64,000 nucleotides of DNA, taken from Eledone cirrhosa. Its lineage: Eukaryota; Mollusca; Cephalopoda; Octopoda; Eledonidae. The notes under the pieces were generated by a model that did no database searches, was not told where the DNA came from, and saw only the letters and a program-made list of their open reading frames with translations. Below are positions 24,595 to 38,133 of this stretch, piece after piece (position 1 is the first letter of the stretch; the number at the start of each line of letters is the position of its first letter). The DNA is taken from NCBI GenBank assembly GCA_964016885.1, contig OZ024749.1:32656517-32720516 (forward strand), given 5' to 3'. A program made the translations under genes and the position numbers.

Positions 24595-26090
24595 AGGCTA
24601 AAAGTGAGTCTAGTTACTCTGGAGTTTTTCCTGTTAATCACATGGTCATCAGATATGAACCTGTGATAAACAGGCGAGAAAACTGCCAGTGTCATTCCTC
24701 TATTCAAAAAGGGTGACTGCACATCGCCTGTCAACTATCGTCCACTCCGTCTTACTAGCTGCATTGCCAAACTGATGGAATCCTGTGTCAGAAAAACACT
24801 CTGGAATTTTTGGAATTCTCACATTCTTATTTGGCTCTTGCAATTTAGATTTACCCCTAACTCCAGCTGCTGTGATCAACTTTCTTGAAGACATCATCTG
24901 GATTACTGATGGTCGCTCATGGGTGGATGTTGTTTACCTTGACTTTGCTAAAGCTTTTAATTCTGTGCCACACAAAGGCTTATGGCAAAACTCTCTGCAA
25001 TGGGTGTGAAAGATGATCTTTTTAACTGGTTGAAGTCCTTCGTTCTCAGTCGAAAAGAGGTAGCCACGGTTCTAGGACAGCATTCTACACCGAATGAGAT
25101 GTCATCTGGTGTACTACAGGGATCTGTTCTTGGTCCTCTTTTGTTTGTGGCATATATTAATGACATAGATGCCAACTTAAAGAATGCCACAGTATTGAAA
25201 TATGCAGATGACATCAAGCTGTACCTTGAGATAAAAAGGACAGATCCTGAATACTATAGATCTTTCCTGCAATCAGGCATGGACACAATGCAGCAATGGA
25301 TCACGGACTGGCTTTAGACAAGTGTACCACCATGCATTTTGGGAGGAAAAACCCAGCATCCACACACTCCCTCCACAACACTAACATTAAGAAGTCTTCT
25401 CATGAACGTGACCAGGGCATTTTTTTCAGCAGCGATTTGCATTGGACAAAACACATCTCTAAAATTGTCAAGAAGGCCAAGGGTGTCTTGGCATCACTCA
25501 GCAAGACCTTTGTCAGCCATCTATTTAAAGCTGTATATAGCTATGGTGCGGCCACTTAGAATTTGCATCACCAGTCTGGAACCACTATCTTGCTCAGAGA
25601 ATTGACCTCCTGGAAACTGTTCAGAGACGTGCAACCAAGCGAATACCCTCCATCAGGCATCTACCATACTCTGAACGCCTTGCTTCCCAGGGCATGGATA
25701 CATTGAAGCTCCGACATCTGACTTGTTTATTATTAACCATCTTACCAACAATCCTGAGCACCTTTTTGAATTCCATGTGTTTAACACACGCAAGCATGCC
25801 CACAAAGTCAGAAAACAGCACAGCTCCCATGACTTTCACGCCCAGAGTTGCTGAAGCACGGAACAAACTACCTCCATCAGTTGTTAGCTGTCGAGACACT
25901 GCATCCTTTAAAACCTCCATGCTTCCTGAAATTCGCCAACACTACAACTGATACCCCCCCCCCTCCATACACACACATATGTATATCATGACTCATACAC
26001 TGTTCACTTTCCTGACACTTTCCTTTGATGAGTTTTAGTGCACCTGAGCACTGTACACAATAATTTCATTATTATTATTATTGTAACAAT
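24595..26090 (+). pseudogene. CR1-like LINE, RT domain and 3' end, frame-broken
   Basis: In order: SVIPLFKKGDCTSPVNYRP at about 24690; motif A region VVYLDFAKAFNSVPHKG (24930-24985); a frameshift; then an open frame (24982-25317) with SGVLQGSVLGPLLFVAYIND and catalytic LKYADDIKLY; then the C-terminal region in shifting frames to EIRQHYN near 25950, the 3' UTR, and (ATT)n at about 26080. The endonuclease is absent. It is the longest of four relatives in the window (others at 7055, 38795 and 53413). Confidence 0.85.
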
Positions 26091-26109
26091 ACTCACTTTT
26101 TAGTCTTAG

Positions 26110-26215
26110 TATATATATATATCTTCTTCGCCCACTTATTCCTGGGAGGTTCATGAGAGCAGTCCTCAAACATAACTTCCAGTGGGTTCTGTCAGAGGCA
26201 GCTCATATAATTGCT
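26110..26215 (-). mobile_element. LINE 3' terminal fragment
   Basis: The complement of the end of the GHESWV-type LINE: cccacttattcctgggagg, then gagcagtcctcaaacataac. Confidence 0.6.
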
Positions 26216-26752
26216 TATATAGTTAGTAGGGGTTTGCGTTACTGTGAAATTTGATTGAGTAGTGTGACGAGAAGAAAAAGTTTCTCTTGTTACATTAGTT
26301 ATTAACAAAAAGAATTTTAGGTGTTGTAATGGTTGGATAATTATCGACGTAAACTTTTTTTTTTTTTGCTGAGATTAACAATGCAGATGTATGCACTGAA
26401 TTTATGTCTACATGGGCATCCAACTGTGAAATGCAGTTCCATTTGAGCAAGGTACGGCACGGCCAGATTTGTATGTATTTCACCTTGTTTCTATACAGTC
26501 ATATAACCGCGCATGAGCGCGTGCGTATATATATATATATACATACAATCTTCGGATTTTAGTCTTTATTATTACTATATATATATAGCTCAAGGAAACG
26601 ATAAAACAGAAATTCAAAAAGTCTTAGTTTCACGCCTTATATGGAAAAGGGGAAAGAAAATTCGACTTGCTGGGCTTTAGCCCTTCTTCAGCAATACAAA
26701 AAATAAAGACAGGATCACAAAGTGTAGACACAGAAAATTAAAAGTAGTCTGT

Positions 26753-26754
<2 letters not shown>

Positions 26755-26789
<35 letters not shown>

Positions 26790-26790
26790 G
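26755..26790. repeat. poly(A) tract
   Basis: A run of about 32 adenines following gtagtctgtagt; possibly the tail of an unrecognised retrocopy at 26590-26755 that contains gctgggctttagccc. Confidence 0.6.
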
Positions 26791-27004
26791 AAAATAATAA
26801 GTAGACAAGACAAATTGTTAGGTAGTCTTGGTAACGTAAATTGGAATGTGTAATGTGTGTGTATTAGTGCTGATAGTATGTGTGATTATGTGTAAATATG
26901 TGGGGTTTTTTAAAGTTTGTGTAAAATATCAGTGTGTGTGTGTGTTTATAAATATATATATATAATATATATAATATAATATATATAATATAATATATAT
27001 ATAT

Positions 27005-27290
27005 ATATAGAGGTGTGTGGCTTAGTGGTTAGGGTATTTGGCTCATGATTCCTGACTGAATTTTATCCTTGAGCAAGACATTTTATTTCATGTTACTCCA
27101 GTCCAGGTAACTGGAAAAAAAAAAATGGTTTGTACCTGTAATTCAAATGGCTAGCCTTATCATACTATGTTAAGGGTACACATCGCTTTGGAATGCTCAG
27201 CCACTTGCACATTAAATTCACCAGCAGGCTGTTCTGTTGATCAAACAATTGAAACATTATCAGAGCCAACAACAACATAAGTATCTATAA
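27005..27290 (+). repeat. B-type tRNA-derived SINE
   Basis: It has gtgtggcttagtggttaggg, gtttgtacctgtaattcaaa, ggaatgctcagccacttgca and tgttgatcaaacaattgaaa, with a deletion over the B box. Confidence 0.75.
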
Positions 27291-27295
27291 ATATA

Positions 27296-27470
27296 TTCAT
27301 TCAGAGGTTATGCATCATTTTGAGGTCAATAAAAAGTTACCAGTATCGTACTGGGGTCAATTCTTCCTCAATATCTCTTTCTCACTTCCTCTCTACCATT
27401 ATGTCTCCTTCTCTGGAAGAAATTGGCAGTGTTCAGACATGGAAAGGGATGGGCTCCACATCCTCATCAT
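27296..27470 (+). repeat. K-type SINE, middle and 3' part
   Basis: It has accagtatcgtactggggtc, aattcttcctcaatatctct and gaagaaattggcagtgttca. This is the clearest single-copy form of the segment amplified at 1803-2641. Confidence 0.75.
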
Positions 27471-27800
27471 CGTTTAACATCTATTACCCACGATAGCATG
27501 GTTCAGATGGGTTGTCACATTTGAGGCAAGTCAGATCAGATGACCGTGTCTTGCTCATACAGAACTGTTTCTATGGATGCCTTTCCTAAAACCAACCACA
27601 TTTACAGTGTGTGATGGGTGATTTTTGTCATGACACCTACACAACCACATTTACAGTATGTGCTGGGTGCCTTTTATCATGGAACCAGTACTATCATTTT
27701 ACAGGGTGGACTGGGCACTTTTTTTTTGTTGTCACCAGTGCTACCACCTCACAGGATGGACTGGGTGTCATTTATCATGGCACCAGTCCTACCTAATTTT
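27470..27800 (-). repeat. SINE/LINE tail repeat, internally reiterated
   Basis: (CATCAT)cgtttaacatctat, then tttacagtgtgtgatgggtg-like modules repeated four times. Confidence 0.75.
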
Positions 27801-27968
27801 AATTTTGCATTTTCAAACTTCCTTCTGCACATCACATTCATGTATATTTTTCTAAGCAAGCATAGATTGCATAGATGTAAAGAAATTTACGCTTGGAATA
27901 TTCTGTTCATAATTTGGGTACAAATTAATATTAGCTGAGGTACAACTGAAAGCAGAAATGTGTTTTAA

Positions 27969-28182
27969 CCCTTTAGCATTCACAATACCCTATATTTACT
28001 ATTTTATTTTCACAAAAAAGGCTTTACCTGACATAATCATCTTACATAATATCAAATTTTTTTGTCTTATTCATTTTGAGAACAATACCTTAACAGTGGT
28101 ATGAGTGGCCAGTCACAGCCGGTTTGAACAGAAAGAGGTGAAAGATTTATTGCCAGATACGGCCGTTTTAAATGCTAAAGGG
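27969..28182 (+). mobile_element. piggyBac-like MITE, copy e
   Basis: TTAA then CCCTTTAGCATTCACAAT on the left; AAATGCTAAAGGG then TTAT on the right (one base changed). It lies between the AP3S 3' end and upstream repeats. Confidence 0.88.
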
Positions 28183-28766
28183 TTATGGCAAGTCAGTTTG
28201 AACAAGAAAATAAAACAGTTGTGGAATATTGTAATATGTTTTCTTTTCCATCTTGAATTAAACTAGGTCAAATTTGAATTGAATTAGGTCAAATTCTTTG
28301 AATATAGTCATTTATTTGTCATAAAAAAAATTATTAACATGAAGCTTCAAATTTTGACTGCATGAAGAAGATGAATACATAGTTACCTATTTATCAACTA
28401 AAATACAATTATTTTATTTATACAAAAAATATTTCTTTTGTCTTTTTGGAATATTTTATACTTTTTACTCAGAAAATTATAGGAAAAAAATTCTTTTAGA
28501 ATGAAAAAATTCCAAAAGTGAATATTTTCCTTTGAAATAAAAGAAATTAGTTCAAATGTTATGGCAAAACAGAATGAAAAATGTATGCAAACACACACAC
28601 ATGCACACATATACACACACATGCATACACAACAATAATTCAAGCTATATCTGAAAATTTTACTTATACATTATTTTTCTCAAGCTTAAAGAAAACTTAA
28701 TACTGCAGTCAAAAGATGTGTGGATATGTCTTAAATTATTGGCCATTGTTATTTTTCTATCTCCAT

Positions 28767-28886
28767 TTAAAACTTCAGGTTGCCAATAGATGGTAAATCT
28801 GGTAATTTGATATCTTTAATTTTCTGTGGAATGTTCATTTCTTTGACAGCTGACACAGCTCGGGCAGGTGCAGCAGCAATACCAGC
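28767..28886 (-). CDS. AP3S1/AP3S2-like: AP3S exon 6 (stop codon)
   Basis: This 120-nt exon includes the TAA stop. The acceptor is a pyrimidine-rich tract ending in ttccag. It encodes AGIAAAPARAVSAVKEMNIP, then a tail ending PDLPSIGNLKF that differs from the vertebrate tail, as expected for the most variable part of the protein. A possible minus-strand AATAAA lies at 28418-28413, about 350 nt past the stop. Confidence 0.94.
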   Translation of the reverse strand, partial: AGIAAAPARAVSAVKEMNIPQKIKDIKLPDLPSIGNLKF

Positions 28887-31800
28887 CTGGAAGAAAAAAA
28901 AAACAAAAAAAAAAAAACATTGTTATGAGCAAGACGTGGTCACCTGACATGTCTAGCCTCATAACATGACAGCCCATCTCATCCAATAGATATTAAACAG
29001 TGATGATGATGATGATATATATATAAAGGATTCAGGACCCCGACGGCTGAGCTCCTGCCATTTCGACAGCTAGATCCGGGATCTGGTTGTCCTGCTCGTA
29101 TAGGACTGCCTGGCGGGTTTTCTACGGCTGGATGCCCTTCCTAACACCAACCACGTTTACAGTGTGGACTGGGAGGTTTTTACCGTGTTACCTACACGGC
29201 CACATTACAGCGTGGACTGTGTGTTTTTTTTTTTTTGTCGTGACACCTACACGACCTCATTTGTTTCGGACTGGATGTTGTGGTACCAACATAACTTCAC
29301 ATTTAAGGGGGTGGTGTGGATGGGGTGGGGTAGTGGGATGGGGGTGTATTTTGTTAGAGGTGCCTACTGACTGTAGGTTTCGCTTTGTACTTAGGCAAGG
29401 CGGGTCTTCTGTATTACTGTGTAGCGCCAAAGCTCTCGGTCCAGTGACATTGTCTTGGAGAGGTGTAAGTGTGTGAGGTCGGTATTTATCAAGTCGCCCC
29501 AGGTTTTTCTGGGTCTGCCTACTCCGTGGCTACCGTCTATTTTTATTGCCCTGCACTTTTTTATACAGCTGTCGTCTTTCATGCGCATCACGTGACCGTA
29601 CCAACGTAGTCTTCTCTCGAGTAAACAACATATGATCCCTCTTATTCCTAATTTCTCCCTTAGTTCGTTTATGCTTTGCCGTTCACTTATATTACTATTA
29701 CACATCCAGCGGAGCATGCAAGCTTCGTTTCTCTCCAGTCTGTGTATATCCTCTGCACACAATGCCCAGGTCTCACTGCCATGTAACATTGCTGTTCGTA
29801 TGCAGGCATCATACAGCCTGCCTTTCATTTTTAGAGAGAACCCTTTAGCGGCCAATAGTGGTATAAGCTCTGAACTTTTTCCATCCTGTTCTGACTCTAG
29901 CTACTGTACTTTCAGAGCACCCTCCCCCACTGCTGATTTTGTCACCCAGGTAACAGAAGCTGTCCACTATTTCTATAGAACCATCTGTGCAATGGAATGA
30001 GCTAGTATGTGGGCACTTGCTGCTACTTATTGCATCAGAGCACCGGCCACATATAAAATCTATATTCTTAGCTAGCTTACCTGTGATCCCACTACATCTT
30101 TTATGCACCAATACTTTGCATTTGGGACATAAAATGGAGTTTCTCCCTACTCCTTTCCTACACACTGAGCATGGCCATTTCCCAGATTGGACCGGTGCCC
30201 TATTTTCCTTCCTACAAACTAGACCTTTAGTCTTAGACAAGTTAACTTTAAGGCCTTTTGATTCTAGGCCATGCTTCAATGTTTGGAATTTCTTCTCTAG
30301 TTCAGCCATTGATTCAGCTATGAGCATTAGATCATCTGCATATAGGAGTTCCCATGGGCAGCCGGTCTTGAACTCCTCTGTTATAGCCTGAGGGGCAATA
30401 ATAAATAGTAGGGGGCTAAGGACGGAGCCCTGATGAACACCAACTTTTATGCTAAACTCTTCACTATATTCGTTGTTAATTCTAACCTTGCTGACTGTTT
30501 CTTTATACATGGCTTGTATAGCTCTCACAAGCCATTCATCAACACCTAGTTTTCTAAGGGCCCACCAGATAATCGAGCGGGGTACTCTGTCAAAGGCTTT
30601 CTCCAAGTCAACAAAAGCTAAGTATAGGGTTTACTTTTAGCTAGGTACTTCTCCTGTAGTTGTCGTACAATGAAGAGAACGTCTGTTGTACTTTTACCTG
30701 ACACAAACCCGAACTGCATTTCGTCTAGATCAATTCGCTCTCTGATTAGTTGCGCTATTACTTTTTCTGTGACCTTCATGACCTGGTCAATTAATTTAAT
30801 GCCTCTATAGTTTCCCCTATCTAGGGCATCACCTTTACCCTTGTAGCAGTTAATGATGTTGCTGCTGCGCCAGTCCTTCGGAATGACCCCATTCTGTATG
30901 ACTTGGTTTACTATCCGGGTGACCATAGTGTGTCCCACCATTCCAGATGCTTTCAGCATTTCGGCAACTATTTCCGAAGGCCCGGCCGCCTTGCCCGTCT
31001 TCATGTCTTTGATTGCCTTACTTATTATACTACCTTCAACTTGCACTGCTGGTCCCTCTATTGGGTCGATGTGGGGGAGACTGTCTTTCTCCCAATTATT
31101 CTCCTCATTTAGTAACCTTTCGTAGTGACACTTCCAAGCTACCTTCTTATCAGCGTCAGTGATGACAAGTACTCCATCATCATTAAGGATATATATATAT
31201 CATCATCATCATCGTTTAACGTCCATATTCCACGCTTGCATGGGTTTGGATGGGAGTTATTCCCACTTGAGGCAAGAGTGGTTGTCTTGCTCGCATAGGA
31301 CTATCTGGCGGGTTTTCTACGGATGGATGCCCTTCCTAACACCAACCACATTTACAGTGTGGAACTGGGAGGTTTTTACCATGTTACCTACACAGCCACA
31401 TTACAGCGTGGACTGTGTTTTTTTGTCGTGACACCTACACGACCTCATTTGTTTCGGGCTGGATGTTGTGGTACCAACATAACTTTACATTGAAGGGGTG
31501 GTGTGGATGGGGTGGGGGTAGTGGGATGGGGGTGTATTTTGTTAGAGGTGCCTACTGACTGTAGTAGGTTTCACTTTGTACTTAGGTAAGGCGGGTCTTC
31601 TCTATTACTGTGTAGCGCCAAAGATCTCGGTCCAGTGACATTGTCTTGGAGAGGTGTAAGTGTGTGAGGTCGGAATTTATCAAGTCGTCCCAGGTTTTTC
31701 TGGGTCTGCCTACTCCGTGGCTACCGTCTATTTTTATTGCCCTGCACTTTTTTATACAGCTGTCGTCTTTCATGCGCATCACGTGACCATACCAACGTAG

Positions 31801-32486
31801 TCTTCTCTCGAGTAAACAACATCTGATCCCTCTTATTTCTAATTTTTCCCTTAGTTCGTTTATGCTTTGCCGTTCACGTATATTACTATTACACATCCAG
31901 CGGAGCATGCAAGCTTCGTTCCTCTCCAGTCTGCGTATATCCTCTGCACACAATGCCCAGGTCTCACTGCCATGTAACATTGCTGTTCGTATGCAGGCAT
32001 CATACAGCCTGCCTTTCATTTTTAGGGAGAACCCTTTAGCGGCTAATAGTGGTATAAGCTCTCTGAACTTTTTCCATCCAGTTCTGTCTCTAGCTACTGT
32101 ACTTTCAGAGCACCCTCCCCCCACTGCTGATTTTGTCACCCAGGTAACGGAAGCTGTCCACTATTTCTATAGAACCATCTGTGCAATGGAATGAGCTAGT
32201 ATTCTGTGGGCACTTGCTGCTACTTATTGCACCAGAGCACCGGCCACATATAAAATCTATGTTCTTAGTTAGCTTACCTGTGATCCCACATCTTTTATGC
32301 ACCCATACTTTGCATTTGGGACATAAAATGGAGTTTCTACCTACTCCTTTCCTACACACTGAGCATGGCCATTTCCCGGATGGGACCGGTGCCCTAATTT
32401 CCTTCCTACAAACTAGAACTTTAGTCTTAGCCAGGTTAATTTTAAGGTTTTTGATTCTAGGCCATGCTTCCATGTTTGGAATTTCT

Positions 32487-32518
<32 letters not shown>

Positions 32519-35500
32519 GTGTAATGACATAAAAACATACAAAAAAAGAGAACAAAAAATAGGCAACAAAACTCATGCAAACACATATACACTCACACAT
32601 ACAAACATATACAAACACCATATACACACTCATGCATACAAACACAAATGCACACACTATACATTATAATATAATGTAAAGTTATTGGTGATAGGAAGGG
32701 TGTCCAGCCATAGAAAGCTTGCCAAAAAAAGCGTTGGGAGGACTCTTTAGTTGTGTCAAGGACATGGACAGCCTCCCTAGTGTTGGCGATCTACACAATA
32801 AAAGCACCCAGTACACACTGTAAAGTGGTTGGAGATAGGAAAGGTATCCAGCTATAGAAAGGTTGCCAAACAAAGGGTTAGGAGGACCCTTCAGATAGTG
32901 TCAAAAGACAACTTCTCATGTGCAGTTGATAAGACCGTACATAAGTGGGATGCAGACCCCCCTAAGCCTGTCTGGGAGATCAGTAGCCCTGCTTCAGTAC
33001 TAACTTGGTCTATGTAGACCCGTCCAACCCTTGCTTGCAGAAAAAGTGGACATTAAATGACAATGACAACGATGATGATGATGATGATAAATACCAGAAC
33101 ATGTGAAATGAATTCTGCCATGAAAAATAAACTGAGAACATGAAATAAGTATGAATAAGGAGGTGCACATACAATCATTGATAAAGTCACAGGGTGTGAC
33201 TGAAGAACTTTGACAAACCAATTAATCAACTGCTTGATGAACTAATAACATAACTTTTTAATAAAACTGAAAAAATAACTAGAGCATGTGTTTTTGATTG
33301 GTAGTATAGACTAACCAAAGTACAAAAATCCTTGATTATTATCACATGCTAAAGGAAGGATGTCCAGAGGATGCGAGTACTGTTTTGATTTGCCCCCTAT
33401 AAAGAATGCTAATGGCTCTTTTTTGGTGAGTTAATAGGCACATTTTGGTGAGGTAATGGCTACTTTTAGATGGGTTAATGGCTACTTTGTGGTGAGTTAA
33501 AGGGTACAATTTGGTGGGTTAATAGGTACTTTTTGGTTTACAAGGCTCCAATACAAAGAATGGATGGCAGATATCTTATCTTGCCTAAATTCGTGGTTCT
33601 CATTTGTATATCAGTGGAATCCTTAAATGTTTTTGTATGGACTTTTCTTAAATAATATCTTGTTTATGTTTTCTCCATAGTTATCTATTTATTATATTAG
33701 TCATATCAACTATTGTACTGTTATACTGGTTTCAGTCATTAGACTGTGGCCATACCGCAGCACCACCTTGATTTAGTTGATTATATCAACCCCAGAACTT
33801 TTTTTTTTTAAGTCAGATACTTATTGATCTCATTTTTTTTTGAGACTGCTAATGTTACAGGACATAAACACATACCAGATACACACACACACACACATAT
33901 ACATATATAGACACACACATGCATATCCATAGAGAGAGACAGACACACACATATATATATATATAAACAGACAGAGACACATATACATGGGTACACACAC
34001 ATATATATATATGACAGGCTTTAGCAGTTTCCGTTTACCAAATTCCACTTACAAGGCATTAGTCAACCCAAGGCTATAGTAGAACACACTTGCCTAAGGA
34101 GGCATACAACAGGACTGAACCCAAAACCAACTGGTCAAAGAAAACACTTTAACCACTCAGCCATTTATCTGTATTTTGTCTGACTCACACCAAACATGGT
34201 TTTGTTCACCTTAACACCTACTAGTTTTAAACTTAAGTAATTGTATGTATGAATAATAATGATGATGATGAGGTATGTAATTTATCTTGGTGGATAAAAG
34301 GAAATTATTATTATCATTATTTTTATAGTCTGGAAAAAATATATTTACATAAAATTTATTTACAAAAGCAGGTCATGCGATCATGTAAGCCTTCATTATT
34401 CATGACATATTCACCTGACAGACACTTTAGAAACATTATTTCTTGGAAATTCTTCTTACAAAATATTAATCTATATTTTAACGGAGTAAAAATAGAAGGA
34501 AATTTATTATTGAAAGATTTAAATAAAGTCCTCTAATCCAACATGAAAACTGGTTTTACCAGATTTCATTTGGTATATGAATGTTAGTAAAACAGTAAAT
34601 GAAATGGATAGGGGTAGGTGTGGTGGGGTTGAATAGTGTTATTAATGTTGATATTGCAGTAGCAGGTTTACTACTACTTTTTCTTCTCCCACTTATTCCA
34701 GAGAGGGTCGTGGGGTGAAGAGTCCTCAAACCCTCCTTCCAGTATGTCCTGTCAGAAGCAACCATCTCCAACTGATCCAGCAGGATCCCCAAACAGAACT
34801 AGCCAAGCTCATGGATGTTGTCCAACCATCTTGCTCAGGGTCTATTGGTTTGCCCATAAAATCTGTCCAGCAATTCTTTCCCGATACATTCTAACCACAT
34901 GCCCATAGTAGCGGAGCTATGATCTCTTAATTAGGAGAAGTAGCAGCTCTACCTTGTGTGACTCGCTGATCTGCAAACTATGCACTCTATTGAATAACGT
35001 TACTCCAAAGACCCTTTGGAGGAACCCCCTTTCGGCCACTTGTATTCGCAACTGTACTCTTTCGGTCATTACCCAAGATTCGTGACCATAGGTAAGGGTT
35101 GGCATGAACACCAAATAGAATATAGCAAGTTTACTGAATAGTAGAATTGTATCAATCTAACTAGACAGTAAAAAGAAAAGTCAAAACCCAGCTTAATCCT
35201 TTCATTACCATATTTTTAATAAAACACATTACCTATGATTTTCAAATAATTTTGAAAATAAGAAATAATTTGGAGATATTTAGTAAAATAAATAACTTTT
35301 TCATTATTGAGCTGATGTTTGGAACACAACTTAAAGGTTTTTAGATGAAATAATGATAGAAGGTATTGAGAGTATCTTTGTTTTTAGATATATACACCAT
35401 AACCATGTATGTAATAAAATGTTTGACATCAAGAAGGGCTGTAAAACATTTTCTCAAAAACATCCCATCCAACTTATGTTGGTGTGGAAAAGGAGACATC

Positions 35501-38066
35501 AAAACGATGACGATAATGATGATGATGATAAAACCATACAAAATAAGTAGTTTTAGGCAGTTAGGAAAGACAGTAATTCGAATGAGAAGATGATAGAAGA
35601 GTGAATCAATTGTGATAATGTTATTGAATTTTATTAAAACAAATAAGAGTGACAGTGAAGATGAAATGTTTCCACTTGAATGAATTTCTGAATAGAAATT
35701 GGTTTGAATTTACAACACCAACAACATTACAGAACATAGATGTTTCTCTAAGAGACAGCTTGTCTAGAAAAATGCCTGAAAGTTTTAAATAATGTAAGTA
35801 TTATGTCCCTTTCTTCATTTCCATGTAATCTTTAACACTTTAGCATTCACATTACTCTATATATACTATTATATTTTCGTGGTAAAGGCTTCATCTTACA
35901 TAATTATCTCACATGATATCGAATCTACGAGATTTTGATGTTATTTTTTCTGAGAACACTACCTTAACATCAACATGAGTGGCTGGTTACAGCTGGTTTA
36001 AACAGAAAAAGGTGAGAGAATTCTGGCCGGATATGGCTAGTTTAAATGCTTAAAGGTTAAAGTAATTACATAAGTCTAAAACAGTAAGTTGAAATCTTCG
36101 GACATTTATTATAACTAAGAACCACAGTTTAGCAACATTCTCCAGCTAGATCAGATGTTTTATCTCTTCTAAGATGGAGAAGTTCTCTACATTCTTATAG
36201 TCTCTTCTCTGAAGACAAACACAACTGAGTGTTTGTGGTTAGGAGAAACATGATGGGGGATGACCGGATGGAAAGAGTATGGATATGAAAATGGTAGTGA
36301 ATGTGATGGGATGCAAAGAGATGTATTGAACCTCATAGCCATGGATATGAAAATAGTATTGAATGTGATGGGTTGGAAAGATATGTATTGAACCTCATAG
36401 CTATGAATATGAAAATGGTGGTAGATGTGATGGGGTGAAAAGATATGTATTGAACCTCATAGCCACTACCAATAACCAATAACATGTTAGTTAGTGATAA
36501 TGGGTATATGGTTAAACAGGAAAGGAACATGAGCAACGTGATGAAATAGCAATAGGGACGAGATTGTATCTCTAAGAAACTTTAATGAGAAAAAACAGTG
36601 AATGTGTACTTGGTGGTGGACTATAAGTTTAGGTTCATAAAAGAAAGATTTCTCACATTAAAGGTTTGTCTCTCCGGTGTGTATTTCTAAGTGACCATTA
36701 GTGATAAATCCTCTTTATTAGTACTCTATCTCTCCTTCTTTAGAGAAGGGATGGGGGTCTGCTAGGTTTAAAATGTCCAAGAAATGCCATATGTTACTAC
36801 AGTGCCTCTACAACTCCACCACGAGTAACAGCTCCATAGTGACATTAGTGATAAACAACTTCCCAGATATTTCAACATAAGGTTTTTCTTCAGTGTGACT
36901 ACATTTGTGAAAGATTCCCATATATTTCACAATGATAGGGGTTTTCTTCAGTGTGTATTAGTTTATGTTTTGTTAAGTTAGTGCATCACAGCACATACAC
37001 AGCAAAACAGTCACAAAGTTAATAGCTTGCTCTCTATAATTACTCTATTATGTGTTCCAGCCAACATGCTGAGGCCATGCTGGGGCACCCACAATATTTC
37101 TTTTAAAACAAATATGACATAGAACTTACCTCAGTTTTTTCCAGTTTGTTTTGTTCATCTATTCTCGTGAGAATTTCAGACATGTTAGTTTCCAGTACCA
37201 TTCCACCCATGACTAATTCAGACAGAATATAATGTACCTATCAAAAGACAAAGTCACATTTTATCGATATTGTTTCAATTTTTTGTATAGCTACAATTGA
37301 TTATTCATGAAAAACTATCAACACAAAAAGATGTTTAAAAGTAATTTTGATTAGCTCTTCTAAAAATAAACTAAGATTGATTTATACATTCTGTAAGTTT
37401 TTCTTTAAAAAAATCTATTAAAATTTTGTTTTTGTATTTATTTTGCAAGATTCTTAACATGAAATCATGTATTGAAGAAGACACTTATACTTTGGTAGAT
37501 TTATGTTGCCAAGTTTTATTTTTCGTCAAGTAACTAATCCATTCTTCGGTTAGTTAGGGTACTTTTTGTTGTGTCGCCATCATGACCACATTGCCGTGTA
37601 TGCTGGATTTTTTTTCTTGTGTTGCCATCACGACCACTTTACAGTGTGGGATGTGCGCTTTTTGTTGTGTTGTCATCACAACCACTTTACTGTGTAGGCT
37701 GGAGGCTTCACTCAATGTATACTTAAGCCTGCCATTATATATATATATATACTTATATGGAGGCACATGGCTTAGTGGTTAGAGCATTGGCCTTGCAATC
37801 GACTGGGTGATGTGTTGTTTCCTTGAGCAAGACACTTTATTTCACATTGCTCCAGTTTACTCAGCTGTAGAAATGAGATGATAGGGACTGGGGTCCATAT
37901 CATTCCACTGCAAAGTGGTCGTGGAGGTGCCACAGCAAAAAAGCACCCAGCACTCACTGTAAATGAGGTTGGTGTTAGGAAGTGCATCCAGCTGTAGAAA
38001 TCAAGCCAGAATCAGTTTCCGTCCCACCCTTGCAAGCAGGGAAAAGCGGACGTAAAATGATGATGA

Positions 38067-38097
<31 letters not shown>

Positions 38098-38099
38098 CT

Positions 38100-38133
<34 letters not shown>

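Noticed and set aside
29632..31125. Plus-strand ORFs over the RTE-like LINE
   Set aside because: Shadows of the minus-strand pol frames, which carry the recognisable motifs.
36640..36995. A functional zinc-finger gene
   Set aside because: Frames are broken, key cysteines are lost and a SINE splits the region.
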